Origin: Klebsiella aerogenes KCTC 2190
GTDB taxonomy: Bacteria > Pseudomonadota > Gammaproteobacteria > Enterobacterales > Enterobacteriaceae
Length of the DNA: 64,000 nucleotides
Direction: 5' to 3'
Assembly (NCBI RefSeq): GCF_000215745.1
Contig: NC_015663.1
Coordinates: 2,356,001 to 2,420,000, forward strand
Below are positions 1 through 9,221 of the stretch, in pieces. Made by a program: the position numbers and the translations under genes. Below the pieces are notes generated by a model. It was not told where the DNA came from. It searched no databases and saw nothing but the letters and a program-made list of their open reading frames with translations. Position 1 is the first letter of the stretch, and the number at the start of each line of letters is the position of its first letter.

Positions 1-321
1 GTTCTGTTTGGCGATGTTAGCGATGGCCTGATCAAGCTGATCGTCGCTGACTTTTACGCCCATTTTCTGCCCCATTTGCAGAACGATCTGGTCCATGATC
101 AATCTTTCGAGGATCTGATGACGCAGGGTTGCGTCATCCGGCAGCTGCTGTCCCGCCTGACCAGCGTTGAGCTTCACCGACTGCATCAGACCATCGACGT
201 CGCTTTCCAGAACAACGCCATTATTGACGACAGCCGCTACTTTATCGACCACCTGCGGGGCGGCGAAACTGGTATTCGCGATCATGGCGATACCGAGAAG
301 CAGCGTTTTCCAGTTCTTCAT
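1..321 (-). CDS. surA: SurA periplasmic chaperone / PPIase, N-terminal part only
   Basis: The first 107 codons of SurA; the rest lies beyond the left edge of the window. The product begins [20 protein letters not shown], a typical Sec signal peptide of about 20 residues. The mature N-terminal domain follows, containing [20 protein letters not shown], which matches E. coli SurA closely. SurA escorts unfolded outer-membrane proteins through the periplasm to the Bam complex. LptD, encoded immediately upstream on the same strand, is one of its best-known clients. The 54-bp gap to lptD suggests co-transcription, as in E. coli. The parvulin domains are not visible here. Confidence 0.95.
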   Translation of the reverse strand, partial: MKNWKTLLLGIAMIANTSFAAPQVVDKVAAVVNNGVVLESDVDGLMQSVKLNAGQAGQQLPDDATLRHQILERLIMDQIVLQMGQKMGVKVSDDQLDQAIANIAKQN

Positions 322-375
322 ACTTTTTCCATTTCAATTAACCGCAAATGCGGATTACGTTTTAAACCAGACGCC

Positions 376-2724
376 TTACAGGGAGCTCTGGTACGGCAAA
401 ATGTTCGAGCGCAGCATCTGCTGGGTGCCAAGTCCGTAGTTGGAGCTCAGACCACGCAGTTCGATGTTGATACCGAAGGTGTTATCGTATTTGCTCTCGC
501 CGCCGTTGCTGTTGTTATCCCAGCCGTTGAGCTTACGTTCGTAGCCAAGGCGGATAGCGTAGCAGCAAGAGTTGTACTGCACCCCTAACATCTGGTTAGC
601 CGCTTTTTTGGTATTGGTATCGAAGTAGTATGCGCCGACCACTGACCAACGATCGACAATCGGCCAACTGGCGGTCATACCTACCTGAGAAATACCTTCT
701 TTATACTGCTGAGCGGTGGAATACGAAGGCAGCGTCGCCTGAATATATTCCGGACTCGCATAACGGTAGTTCAGTTGCACTAAGCGGTTTTCGTCGCGGC
801 GGTATTCAATGGTTCCGTTGCCGGTTGCGACGTTATCCAGACGCGTATCATACTGGATCCCCCCGCGTAAACCCCAGTCATCGGAGATGCGCCAGTAAGT
901 GTCGCCGGCCCACACCAGTGAACCCGTGGTGTCGTTATTCTCCCAGTTGATGTTGTCCGCACCGGTCCGGGACTCGGTGAAATAGTAGATTTGACCAACG
1001 GAAATATTAAAACGTTCAACGGCCGCGTCATCATATACGCGAGATGTGACGCCGGTGGTGACCTGATTGGCTGATGCGATACGGTCCAAACCGCTGTAGG
1101 AGCGGTCGCGGAACAGGCCGCTATAGTCGGACTGCAGCAGGGTCGAGTCGTAGGCGCCGATGTGGCTCTGGTCGCGATACGGGATATACAGATACTGCAT
1201 GCGCGGTTCCAGGGTTTGGGTATAACCCTCCTGCATATCGCGCTCGAAGACCAATTTGCCGTCAATTTTGAACTCTGGCATCACGCGGTTAACGGAATCT
1301 TTGTAATCGGTACCGTTGGCCGCGTTGTACTTATCGAGATTGCTCTGCTGGTAATGCGTCGCCAGCAGCTTCGCCTCGGTATTGATGCTTCCCCAGCCGT
1401 TAGACAGCGGCAGGTTGATCGTCGGCTCTACGTGCAGACGCGTCGCTTCCGGCATATCGCCGTTGGTGTTGACGAAGTGCACCGCCTGCGCATACAGATG
1501 AGTATCGAATGGACCGACGTCATTCTGGTAGGCGTTAATATCCAGCTGCGGTTCGGCGCCGTAGGAGTTGCTTGAGCTACGGTCGAAGACCTGGAACTGT
1601 TTGGTCGACACGGTGGCGTCAAAATGCTGGTTAACGTAGCCGGCGCTGAATTTTTGCGTCGCGTAGCCGTCGGTACTGGAGCCGTACTTGGAGCTGAAAT
1701 CGTTAAAGTAATCCGGGTCGCTGACTTTGGTGTAGTCGGCGTTCAGGCGCCAGACCTGATCGATAACCGCGTTGTGGTTCCAGTAGAACATCCAGCGGCG
1801 GCTGTTGCTGTCGTTAGAATGATCGTCTTCGTACACTTTATCAGACGGCAGATAATCGAATTCAAATAAACCTGCGCCCGCCTGAGTCAGATAGCGGAAT
1901 TCGTTTTCCCACATCACGCCGCCGCGTTTATTCATGTAGTGCGGCGTAATCGTGGCGTCGAAGTTCGGCGCGATATTCCAGTAATAAGGCAGTGAGAATT
2001 CAACGCCATTTTTGGTGCTGTATTTGGCGTTAGGGATCAGAAAACCGGAACGGCGCTTATCGCCGACCGGTAGCTGCAAATACGGGCTATAAAAAATAGG
2101 GACGGAACCAAGCTTAAAGCGCGCGTTCCAGATTTCGGCAACCTGCTCTTCGCGGTCATGGATAACTTCGCTGCCGACGACGCTCCAGGTATCAGAGCCC
2201 GGCAGACAGGAGGTGAAGCTGCCGTTTTCAAGTATGGTATAGCGGTTTTCGCCGCGCTGCTTCATCAGGTCGGCAGTACCGCGCCCCTGACGGCCAACCA
2301 TCTGATAGTCGCCTTTCCAGACGTTGGTATCCTTGGTATTCAGGTTCGACCACGCCTTCGGGCCTTTCAGAATAACCTGGTTATCGTCGTAATGAACGTT
2401 GCCAAGCGCATCAACGGTACGCACCGGCTGCGGTTGTCCCGCCGGCTGCTGCTGATGCAACTGCACCTCGTCGGCCTGCAGGCGACTATTCCCCTGATTA
2501 ATATCAACGTTGCCGGTAAATACGGCATTATCAGGGTAGTTGCCTTTCGCATGATCGGCGTTAATCGTCACCGGCTGATCGTTAGGCTTCCCTTCAACGA
2601 GAGGGCGATTATAGCTTGGCACGCCAAGCATACATTGCGTGGCGAGATCGGCGGCCATGCCCTGTTGGCTATACAAGGCGCTGGCGATCATGGTGGCCAG
2701 GAGGCTGGGGATACGTTTTTTCAT
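376..2724 (-). CDS. lptD: LptD, LPS-assembly outer-membrane protein
   Basis: LptD (Imp/OstA) forms the outer-membrane barrel that, with the lipoprotein LptE, inserts lipopolysaccharide into the outer leaflet. The start was set at [12 protein letters not shown], eight codons inside the longest frame, because this gives a normal 24-residue signal peptide and matches the E. coli start. The product is 782 residues (E. coli 784). An N-terminal OstA-like domain, with the [10 protein letters not shown] and [15 protein letters not shown] segments, precedes a long barrel region. The cysteines needed for the interdomain disulfides are present: Cys31 of the precursor, the cysteine in [11 protein letters not shown], and a CC pair in the last quarter. 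Several barrel loops differ from my recollection of the K. pneumoniae protein, which argues against K. pneumoniae itself. Confidence 0.97.
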   Translation of the reverse strand: MKKRIPSLLATMIASALYSQQGMAADLATQCMLGVPSYNRPLVEGKPNDQPVTINADHAKGNYPDNAVFTGNVDINQGNSRLQADEVQLHQQQPAGQPQPVRTVDALGNVHYDDNQVILKGPKAWSNLNTKDTNVWKGDYQMVGRQGRGTADLMKQRGENRYTILENGSFTSCLPGSDTWSVVGSEVIHDREEQVAEIWNARFKLGSVPIFYSPYLQLPVGDKRRSGFLIPNAKYSTKNGVEFSLPYYWNIAPNFDATITPHYMNKRGGVMWENEFRYLTQAGAGLFEFDYLPSDKVYEDDHSNDSNSRRWMFYWNHNAVIDQVWRLNADYTKVSDPDYFNDFSSKYGSSTDGYATQKFSAGYVNQHFDATVSTKQFQVFDRSSSNSYGAEPQLDINAYQNDVGPFDTHLYAQAVHFVNTNGDMPEATRLHVEPTINLPLSNGWGSINTEAKLLATHYQQSNLDKYNAANGTDYKDSVNRVMPEFKIDGKLVFERDMQEGYTQTLEPRMQYLYIPYRDQSHIGAYDSTLLQSDYSGLFRDRSYSGLDRIASANQVTTGVTSRVYDDAAVERFNISVGQIYYFTESRTGADNINWENNDTTGSLVWAGDTYWRISDDWGLRGGIQYDTRLDNVATGNGTIEYRRDENRLVQLNYRYASPEYIQATLPSYSTAQQYKEGISQVGMTASWPIVDRWSVVGAYYFDTNTKKAANQMLGVQYNSCCYAIRLGYERKLNGWDNNSNGGESKYDNTFGINIELRGLSSNYGLGTQQMLRSNILPYQSSL

Positions 2725-2965
2725 ACGTTTTATTTGTTGTTCCGTCATCTTGTGGCAGCGGCTTGCAAACGGTCAGAGCCTAACGTACTCATCTTAATCG
2801 CGCTAGTCTTAATCCGCTCGTTTCGTTTCTGAGCGTTAGGCACCGTGTAGAATGGCGAGTATGATAAAGCAAATTATAGGCGATGTCCCACATGACCGTG
2901 GCGTCAACGCTTGGTAACGTGCGGTCAGATATAGCTTAACTGGTAGCGGAAAGATTGGGGAGTCT

Positions 2966-3793
2966 ATGCAGTATTTGGGTAAAGTGATTGGTGTAGCGGT
3001 TGCATTATTGATGGGTGGCGGCTTCTGGGGCGTGGTGCTTGGCTTTTTAGTCGGCCATATGTTTGACCGGGCCCGTAGCCGTCGCCTGAATTTATTTGCC
3101 AACCAGCAGGAGCGGCAGTCGCTGTTCTTTTCCACCACTTTTGAAGTGATGGGGCATCTGACCAAATCGAAAGGTCGCGTCACGGAAGCCGATATTCATG
3201 TGGCGAATGTGCTGATGGATCGAATGAACCTGCACGGCGAGTCGCGCACCGCGGCGCAGCAGGCTTTTCGCGCCGGTAAGGCCGATAATTATCCGCTGCG
3301 CGAGAAAATGCGTCAGCTGCGCAGCGTCTGCTTTGGTCGCTTCGATTTAATTAGGATGTTTCTGGAAATTCAGCTGCAGGCGGCCTTCGCCGACGGCGAA
3401 TTACATCCCAATGAGCGCGAAGTATTGTTTGTTATCGCCGACGAGCTCGGTATCTCGCGTGCGCAGTTCGAGCAGTTCCTGCGTATGATGCAGGGCGGCG
3501 CGCAGTTCGGCGGCGGCTCGCAGCAGCAATCCTATGGTCAGCGCGGCGGCAATGGCGGCTGGCAACAGGCGCAGCGCGGCCCGACCCTTGAAGACGCTTG
3601 TAACGTGCTCGGCGTGAAACCGACCGATGATGCCACAACCGTCAAGCGCGCCTATCGTAAATTAATGAGCGAACATCATCCGGACAAGCTGGTGGCCAAA
3701 GGGCTGCCGCCGGAGATGATGGAAATGGCGAAGCAGAAAGCGCAGGAGATCCAGAAAGCCTGGGAGCTCATCAAAGAGCAGCGCGGCTTCTGA
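2966..3793 (+). CDS. djlA: DjlA, membrane-anchored DnaJ-like co-chaperone
   Basis: A 275-residue type III J-domain protein that works with DnaK and is linked to Rcs envelope-stress signalling. Residues 1 to about 32 form a Gly-rich transmembrane segment, which in this family dimerises. A TerB-like helical domain follows (about 55-175), then a Gly/Gln-rich linker (about 176-205) and a C-terminal J domain with the obligatory HPD motif at 238-240. E. coli DjlA is 271 residues, so the extra length lies mainly in the linker. It is transcribed divergently from lptD and converges on citZ. A hairpin occupies the 32-bp gap after its stop codon. Confidence 0.96.
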   Translation: MQYLGKVIGVAVALLMGGGFWGVVLGFLVGHMFDRARSRRLNLFANQQERQSLFFSTTFEVMGHLTKSKGRVTEADIHVANVLMDRMNLHGESRTAAQQAFRAGKADNYPLREKMRQLRSVCFGRFDLIRMFLEIQLQAAFADGELHPNEREVLFVIADELGISRAQFEQFLRMMQGGAQFGGGSQQQSYGQRGGNGGWQQAQRGPTLEDACNVLGVKPTDDATTVKRAYRKLMSEHHPDKLVAKGLPPEMMEMAKQKAQEIQKAWELIKEQRGF

Positions 3794-3801
3794 AACCCGT
3801 G

Positions 3802-3826
3802 AGGCTTCTCCTGCGGGGAGAAGCCT
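3802..3826. terminator. Hairpin between convergent djlA and citZ
   Basis: AGGCTTCTCC (3802-3811) pairs with GGAGAAGCCT (3817-3826) around a short loop. It fills the gap between the djlA stop and the citZ stop, whose codon begins at 3826. Neither side has a long T run, so if it terminates transcription it probably does so weakly and in both directions. Confidence 0.55.
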
Positions 3827-4524
3827 TAGTTCGCGCCCCGCGCGCGGCGATACATCCGCCGCGGGTGGCCAATCTTACCGTACAGCATTTCCACTTCCAG
3901 AAAACTCACTTCTACGCAGTGCTCGAGATAACGACGGGCTGTGGTCTTGCTCAGTCCGGTTTCGCTGACCACTTCGTCCACTGAAAAGCAGTGCGTTTCG
4001 CGGCCATGAAATAAATTTTGCACCAGCGCCAGGGTCTTTTCCTCGATGCCCTTGCTGCCGTTATCGGCGCGAAAATTTTTGGCCTGCAGCTGATACAGGG
4101 AATCAACGTTTTGCTGATCGACGATTTTCCATTCCCGCTGCTGGTCATAAAACTGAATAAAGCGCTCCAGCGACTGGCTCAGTCGTTTCCATGAGACCGG
4201 CTTGAGAATGTAGTCGAAGGCGCCATTGCGTATCGCCTGGCTGCAGGTTTCCATATCGCTGGCGGCGGTGATGAAAATGACCGAACAATTGGCGTTGGCC
4301 AGAAGCGGGTCGGTCATCAGCGTAACGCCTTTGCCGTCCGGCAGATAATTATCCAGCAGGACCAACTGCGGCGGTCTGGCGTTCAGCATCTGCCGTGCCT
4401 GGGAAAGCGAGGCGGCCGTTCCCGCCAGCCGCATGCGCGGGTGTTTCTGAATGAGCTCGGCGTGCAGGCGGGCCAGCTCGTTTTCATCTTCGATGATCAG
4501 CACATCGACCAGATCATGATGCAT
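3826..4524 (-). CDS. citZ: CitZ, CitB/DcuR-family response regulator
   Basis: A 232-residue response regulator of the CitB/DpiA/DcuR family. The receiver domain has acidic residues IEDE near 11-14, the phospho-acceptor Asp58 in LVLLDNYLPDGKG, Thr86 and Lys108 (LKP). The C-terminal winged-helix contains VDEVVSETGLSKTTARRYLEHC. The ATG at 4524 was preferred over the longer frame because MHHDLVDVLIIEDE is the family start; it overlaps the end of citY by 11 bp, so translation is probably coupled. The arrangement citYZ divergent from citWX matches the K. pneumoniae locus in which CitZ was named. There, a citZ mutant still grew anaerobically on citrate. Its DNA targets are not known from sequence alone. 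Confidence 0.88.
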   Translation of the reverse strand: MHHDLVDVLIIEDENELARLHAELIQKHPRMRLAGTAASLSQARQMLNARPPQLVLLDNYLPDGKGVTLMTDPLLANANCSVIFITAASDMETCSQAIRNGAFDYILKPVSWKRLSQSLERFIQFYDQQREWKIVDQQNVDSLYQLQAKNFRADNGSKGIEEKTLALVQNLFHGRETHCFSVDEVVSETGLSKTTARRYLEHCVEVSFLEVEMLYGKIGHPRRMYRRARGAN

Positions 4525-6139
4525 CGTTGGTCTCCGGTTGCGGATGGGCTGGCGGGTCGGCGGGAATAAACAGAGTAAATATTGTTCCGCGCGGCGCATT
4601 ATCGGCGACTTCAATCGTGCCGCCAGCCTGAGTCACATAATGTTCAATAAGATACAGACCAATACCGTGATCGCCACGGGTTTTCGTCGTCACTCCACGT
4701 TCAAAAATACGCTCGCGGATATCCGGGCGGATACCGACACCGCGGTCGGCCACCTCAATCATCAGCTCGCGGGCGTTGAGTTGAATCAGTACCTCGACCG
4801 GCTCGTGCGGTAGTTCGGCGCGTTGCGTGGCTTCAATGGCGTTATCCAGCAGATTGCCGATGATCGAAATAAGTTCAGACTCCATCAGCGACGACAGCGG
4901 GCGATCGATACGGCAGGCCGGATCAAAGCTCAGTTCAACGCCTTTTTCATAGGCGCGGGTGGCTTTACCCAGCAGCAGGCCGCATAGCGTCGGCGATCGG
5001 AAACGCGAGGAGATGAAGTCCAATAGTTCCTGGGCATGCTCCGATTGCGCCTGTATATAGCGAATGGCTTCGTCGTAGTGGCCCATATGCAGCAGGCCGG
5101 AGAGCGTGGTCATGCGGTTGAGCTGTTCGTGGCGCATAATGCGCAGGTTATCGACATAGCGTTTCACCTGGCTTAGCTGAGCGGTGAGGGCATTAATTTC
5201 ATCGCGGTCGCGGAAGGTGATCACCCAGCCCTGCAGCGAGTTTTCCAGCATGATGCGCACCCGGCTGGCGAGTACCGTCAACTGGTTAAAGCGACACAGT
5301 TCATCGTGAGTATCATTCGCCAGCATTGCGTCGCTGGCGAAGAACGGCTGCGGGGCGATCACGCTATCAATCGATTTGCCGCGCAGCAGATGCGCGGGCT
5401 GCTTAAGCCCCAGCAGGCTGCGGGCGGCGTGGTTAATCACTTCAATTCTTCGCTGGCTGTCGATAACGATAACTCCTTCGAAAATCGATTCCATCATCGC
5501 TTTTTGCTGGCGTACCAGCAGGCCAATTTCGCGCGGTTCCAGCGAAAAAATCTGTTTTTTAATACTGCGGGTAAAATACCAGGAGAAGATAAACAGGGCG
5601 ATCAGCAACAGAATGGCGGCGACAAAAATATTCACCACCTTTTGCACGGTAATGCTGTCGAGATAGCTGGTCAGATAGCCAACGGAGACGATGCCGATCA
5701 CCCGTCCGTTATCATCGACAATGGGCGTTTTACTGCGTAGCGAGACGCCTAAACCACCTTTACGGATGGTGGTGATAGTTTTGCCTTCCAGCACTGCCTG
5801 GTTATCGCCGCCCACTAAGCGGGTGCCGACCCATTCCGGGTGTACGGAATGAAACAGGTGCACGCCTTTATCATCACCGATGACGATAAAGCTGGCGTCG
5901 CTGTGGACGGCGATTTGCTTCATGAAAGCGCCGATAGCCTGCGGGTCGTTCAGGCTAACCTGCTGGCGCAGATTGGGCATCAGCGCAATCTCTTCGGCCT
6001 GAATTTTCGCCCTGGCGCTCATTTCCTGATACAGCTGGCGGCTGGCGTCGAGATAATAATAGACCCCAAGCAGAGCGAATAAGATGGAGAAAAAGGCCAC
6101 CAGGGAGATGAACAGCTTAAATTGAAATGAAACTTTCAT
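4514..6139 (-). CDS. citY: CitY, CitA/DcuS-family sensor histidine kinase
   Basis: A 541-residue membrane sensor kinase. Transmembrane helix 1 (about 8-30) and helix 2 (about 168-190) flank a periplasmic PAS-like sensor domain. A cytoplasmic PAS domain (about 210-310) and the kinase core follow. His337 in NLRIMRHEQLNR is the likely phosphorylation site. The N box (NLLDNAIEA, about 429-437), G1 (DRGVGI) and G2 (GDHGIGL) boxes are intact. In the sensor domain LRSK (134-137) keeps the Arg and Lys expected to bind citrate. The position corresponding to the Arg of the family R-x-x-H motif appears to be His94 (HLFH). The start is ATG 6139 or GTG 6151; neither has a good ribosome binding site. Confidence 0.88.
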   Translation of the reverse strand: MKVSFQFKLFISLVAFFSILFALLGVYYYLDASRQLYQEMSARAKIQAEEIALMPNLRQQVSLNDPQAIGAFMKQIAVHSDASFIVIGDDKGVHLFHSVHPEWVGTRLVGGDNQAVLEGKTITTIRKGGLGVSLRSKTPIVDDNGRVIGIVSVGYLTSYLDSITVQKVVNIFVAAILLLIALFIFSWYFTRSIKKQIFSLEPREIGLLVRQQKAMMESIFEGVIVIDSQRRIEVINHAARSLLGLKQPAHLLRGKSIDSVIAPQPFFASDAMLANDTHDELCRFNQLTVLASRVRIMLENSLQGWVITFRDRDEINALTAQLSQVKRYVDNLRIMRHEQLNRMTTLSGLLHMGHYDEAIRYIQAQSEHAQELLDFISSRFRSPTLCGLLLGKATRAYEKGVELSFDPACRIDRPLSSLMESELISIIGNLLDNAIEATQRAELPHEPVEVLIQLNARELMIEVADRGVGIRPDIRERIFERGVTTKTRGDHGIGLYLIEHYVTQAGGTIEVADNAPRGTIFTLFIPADPPAHPQPETNDAS

Positions 6140-6414
6140 AGTTATGCGCACAGTATTTGAGATGCGGCAACGATATCGTCAGCGGCCAGAAGGACAATTT
6201 ATCTACTGGCGCCTATTTATAAAGGGTAATTATCCGGTTATTAAAAAAACCATAAAAACCACGCTAAGAAATTAGATATATATCACTAGAGTCAATAGAA
6301 ACCATAAAAACCATAACGACCATTAAAACTTCTTTTTTAATCTGCCCCCTCTCACATTAACGCCGTGCTCCCCCCTCTACCCTGAACAGGAATAATAACT
6401 ACAGGGCTGAATTT
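6140..6414. promoter_or_regulatory. citY-citW divergent control region with 15-bp direct repeats
   Basis: AT-rich spacer between the divergent citYZ and citWX units. The 15-mer AAACCATAAAAACCA occurs twice in the same orientation, at 6247-6261 and 6299-6313. The spacing is 52 bp, about five helical turns. A weaker copy, ACCATTAAAA, follows near 6319. Repeats on the same face of the helix in the control region of a two-component locus are good candidates for CitZ or CitB binding sites. No experimental site is known to me, and I could not assign -35/-10 boxes with confidence. Confidence 0.55.
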
Positions 6415-7779
6415 ATGAGCACCACAGACAACGCATTCTCTGCAACCCTTGAACCTATTAACAAACCGAAAGCCTCGTTGAAGCAGCGCTGGTGGCATGT
6501 CATGGATAGCTGGAAAGTGGGGATTATCCCGCTGCCGCTATTTTTGCTGGCCGGCGGTCTTATCGCGCTGGACTGCCTTGGCGGCAAGCTGCCGAGCGAT
6601 ATCGTGGTAATGGTGGCGACGCTGGCCTTCTTCGGTTTTGCCTGCGGCGAGTTCGGCAAGCGCCTGCCGGTACTTGGTAAGCTTGGCGCGGCGGCGATTT
6701 GCGCCACCTTTATTCCTTCCGCGCTGGTCCATTACGGCCTGCTGCCGGATGTGGTGGTTGAATCCACCACCAAATTCTATAAATCGACCAATATTCTTTA
6801 TCTCTACATCTGCTGCATTATCGTTGGCAGCATTATGAGCATGAACCGCACCACGTTGATTCAGGGGTTCCTGAAGATCTTCCTGCCGATGCTGTGCGGC
6901 GAAGTTGTCGGTATGTTGGTCGGCGTGGGAGTTGGCAGTCTGTTGGGGATGGATCCGTTCCAGGTCTTCTTCTTTATCGTGCTGCCGATTATGGCCGGCG
7001 GCGTGGGCGAGGGGGCGATCCCGCTGTCGATTGGCTATGCGGCGCTGATGCATATGGATCAGGGCGTTGCGCTGGGACGCGTGCTGCCGATGGTGATGCT
7101 GGGCAGCCTGACGGCGATTGTCATCGCCGGCTGTCTGAACCAGCTTGGTAAACGCTTCCCGCATCTGACCGGCGAAGGCCAGCTAATGCCGAACCGCAGT
7201 AATGAAACCCGCAGCCTGAGCGAAAGCGAAGGATTTGGCGGTAAAACGGATGTGGCGACGCTGGCCTCTGGCGCGCTGCTGGCGGTGCTGCTGTATATGA
7301 TGGGCATGCTGGGACACAAATTGATTGGCCTGCCGGCGCCGGTTGGCATGTTGTTCCTCGCGGTGCTGTTGAAGCTGGCGAATGTCGTTTCGCCGCGTCT
7401 GCAGGAGGGCTCGCAGGTGGTGTATAAATTCTTCCGTACCGCGGTGACTTACCCGATTCTGTTTGCCGTTGGCGTGGCGATTACCCCGTGGCAGGAGCTG
7501 GTAAACGCCTTCACGCTGACCAACCTGCTGGTCATTGTTTGCACCGTGTCGGCGCTGGTGGCCACCGGGTTCTTCGTCGGCAAAAAAATGGGGATGCATC
7601 CGGTCGACGTGGCGATTGTCTCCTGTTGCCAGAGCGGGCAGGGCGGCACCGGCGACGTCGCCATCCTGACTTCCGGCAACCGTATGAACCTGATGCCCTT
7701 CGCCCAGATAGCCACCCGTATCGGCGGCGCGATTAATGTGTCGTTAGGGCTGCTGTTCTTAAGTCATTTCTTATCGTGA
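6415..7779 (+). CDS. citW: CitW, 2-hydroxycarboxylate-family citrate carrier
   Basis: A 454-residue inner-membrane carrier of the 2-hydroxycarboxylate transporter (2HCT) family, which includes CitS and malate carriers. It has many hydrophobic helices and the two Gly-rich re-entrant motifs typical of the family: GGVGEGAIPLS in the first half and CQSGQGGTGDVAIL in the second. The C-terminal RMNLMPFAQIATRIGG is also family-typical. In K. pneumoniae the citW gene next to citX was shown to encode a citrate carrier, so citrate is the expected substrate. It is transcribed away from citYZ and probably with citX, 169 bp downstream. Substrate assignment rests on synteny; a malate or citrate/acetate exchanger cannot be excluded from sequence. 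Confidence 0.88.
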   Translation: MSTTDNAFSATLEPINKPKASLKQRWWHVMDSWKVGIIPLPLFLLAGGLIALDCLGGKLPSDIVVMVATLAFFGFACGEFGKRLPVLGKLGAAAICATFIPSALVHYGLLPDVVVESTTKFYKSTNILYLYICCIIVGSIMSMNRTTLIQGFLKIFLPMLCGEVVGMLVGVGVGSLLGMDPFQVFFFIVLPIMAGGVGEGAIPLSIGYAALMHMDQGVALGRVLPMVMLGSLTAIVIAGCLNQLGKRFPHLTGEGQLMPNRSNETRSLSESEGFGGKTDVATLASGALLAVLLYMMGMLGHKLIGLPAPVGMLFLAVLLKLANVVSPRLQEGSQVVYKFFRTAVTYPILFAVGVAITPWQELVNAFTLTNLLVIVCTVSALVATGFFVGKKMGMHPVDVAIVSCCQSGQGGTGDVAILTSGNRMNLMPFAQIATRIGGAINVSLGLLFLSHFLS

Positions 7780-7819
7780 TTTAGTGCTGCGCTAATAGCA
7801 AAAACTGCCATTTCCCTCC

Positions 7820-7848
7820 GCAGGACGAAGAAAATTTCTTTGTCCTGC
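7820..7848. repeat. 29-bp palindrome between citW and citX
   Basis: GCAGGAC, a mismatch, AAGAAA, a central base, TTTCTT, a mismatch and GTCCTGC form a near-perfect inverted repeat. No T run follows, so it is a poor intrinsic terminator. It could be an operator, an mRNA-processing hairpin that sets the citW:citX ratio, or a weak terminator. Confidence 0.5.
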
Positions 7849-7948
7849 ATCCTAAATTCTGTGCAATTAGCGATACAATAGGCGGCGTTATCCGCGATAG
7901 CGACGGCAGCCCCGAGCTGTCTTTTTGATCATTAAAGGAGAGGAAAGA

Positions 7949-8488
7949 ATGTCAGTGCATACTCCCGCCCGGGCGGGCGTCAGCATGGAAAATCTGCTGG
8001 CGGCGAAAGAGCAGCGCGCAGCCCGTCAACAAGACTGGCTCAACCATTATCAACAACCGGTCATTTCTCTCACCCTGGTAACGCCAGGGGCGGTAAAAGA
8101 CAGTATTCGCTATCGCAATATGATGGGTGTTGCGCTGCAGGCCTGTGACCAACTTCTGTGGCAGCAGCGTTGGAAAACGCTCGACCGCCAGGTGTTGTGG
8201 CTGCCTACCGGCCCGGAAGCGATGTGGTGCGTTGAGCACTCCGCGGAAGAGATCAAAGCGCTATGCAGCGAACTGGAACAGAATCATCCGCTGGGTCGCC
8301 TGTGGGATATCGATGTCATTTGTCCGCAAGCGGGGCTGATTAGCCGCCAGGCGCAGGGCGAAGCGATGCGCCGCTGCCTGCTGTGCGATGAACCGGCCCA
8401 CGCCTGCGCGCGCAGCCGTCGTCACGACACCGGGCTGGTGGTCGCTCGCGTTGAACAGATGATTGATGCGTGGTTTGCCCGCGATTAA
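7949..8488 (+). CDS. citX: CitX, holo-citrate lyase synthase
   Basis: CitX transfers the phosphoribosyl-dephospho-CoA prosthetic group from its triphosphoribosyl precursor onto the acyl-carrier subunit (CitD) of citrate lyase. The 179-residue product carries the family segments GRLWDIDVI and RRCLLCDEPAHACARSRRH. ATG 7949 was chosen because AAAGGAGAGG lies just upstream; an in-frame TTG at 7925 lies upstream of that site and is unlikely. No citrate lyase subunit (citCDEF) or citG is present in the window, so CitX must serve a lyase encoded elsewhere. This is the K. pneumoniae situation, where citX is missing from the main cit operon. The pairing with citW and divergence from citYZ support the call. 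Confidence 0.9.
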   Translation: MSVHTPARAGVSMENLLAAKEQRAARQQDWLNHYQQPVISLTLVTPGAVKDSIRYRNMMGVALQACDQLLWQQRWKTLDRQVLWLPTGPEAMWCVEHSAEEIKALCSELEQNHPLGRLWDIDVICPQAGLISRQAQGEAMRRCLLCDEPAHACARSRRHDTGLVVARVEQMIDAWFARD

Positions 8489-8509
8489 TCGCGTTAGCGT
8501 TAGCGATTT

Positions 8510-8535
8510 CCCCGGCGGCGTAGCGCAACCGGGGC
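8510..8535. repeat. REP-like palindrome after citX
   Basis: CCCCGG (8510-8515) and CCGGGG (8529-8534) flank GCGGCGTAGCGCAA. The form resembles enterobacterial REP units. It lies between the convergent citX and rluA stops and may protect or end both transcripts. Confidence 0.5.
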
Positions 8536-8549
8536 GTCCGGATAATGAC

Positions 8550-9209
8550 TTAAAAGTCGATCGGCGCGCGGAAGGTCATCGCGTTGCCGTAGGCGGGATG
8601 GGTGATGGTTAACGTTTCTGCATGCAGTAGCAGGCGCGGGGCCATCGCCAGCGCCTCCGGCGTGGCGTAAAAGCGGTCGCCGAGGATCGGATGCCCTAAC
8701 GCCAGCATATGCACGCGAAGCTGATGCGAGCGCCCGGTAATCGGCTTCAGGCGCACGCGGGCGGTGTTGTCCTCCGCGTACTCCAGCACTTCATATTCGG
8801 TTTGCGCCGCTTTGCCGGTTTCATAACACACCTTCTGCTTTGGCCGGTTCGGCCAGTCGCAAATTAGCGGTAAATCCACCAGACCTTCCGCAGGCTGCGG
8901 ATGACCCCAGACGCGGGCGACGTACTGCTTTTTCGGCTCGCGCTCGCGGAACTGACGCTTGAGTTCACGCTCGGCGGCCTTATTCAGCGCCACCACAATC
9001 ACGCCGCTGGTAGCCATATCCAGGCGATGCACCGATTCGGCCTGCGGGAAATCGCGCTGGATACGCGTCATCACGCTATCCTTATGCTCCTCCAGCCTGC
9101 CGGGCACGGACAACAAGCCGCTCGGCTTGTTGACCACCATAATGTGCTCATCCTGATACAGAATCACCAGCCAGGGATCCTGCGGCGGATTGTAGTTTTC
9201 CATCGCCAT
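8550..9209 (-). CDS. rluA: RluA, dual 23S rRNA/tRNA pseudouridine synthase
   Basis: RluA converts U746 of 23S rRNA and U32 of several tRNAs to pseudouridine. The product is 219 residues, the same as E. coli. HRLD at 61-64 contains the catalytic Asp64, and PITGRSHQLRVHM is the conserved RluA-family block. It lies 12 bp downstream of rapA on the same strand, so the two are probably co-transcribed, as in E. coli. Nothing unusual was seen. Confidence 0.96.
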   Translation of the reverse strand: MAMENYNPPQDPWLVILYQDEHIMVVNKPSGLLSVPGRLEEHKDSVMTRIQRDFPQAESVHRLDMATSGVIVVALNKAAERELKRQFREREPKKQYVARVWGHPQPAEGLVDLPLICDWPNRPKQKVCYETGKAAQTEYEVLEYAEDNTARVRLKPITGRSHQLRVHMLALGHPILGDRFYATPEALAMAPRLLLHAETLTITHPAYGNAMTFRAPIDF

Positions 9210-9221
9210 TTTCGCGTTCCG

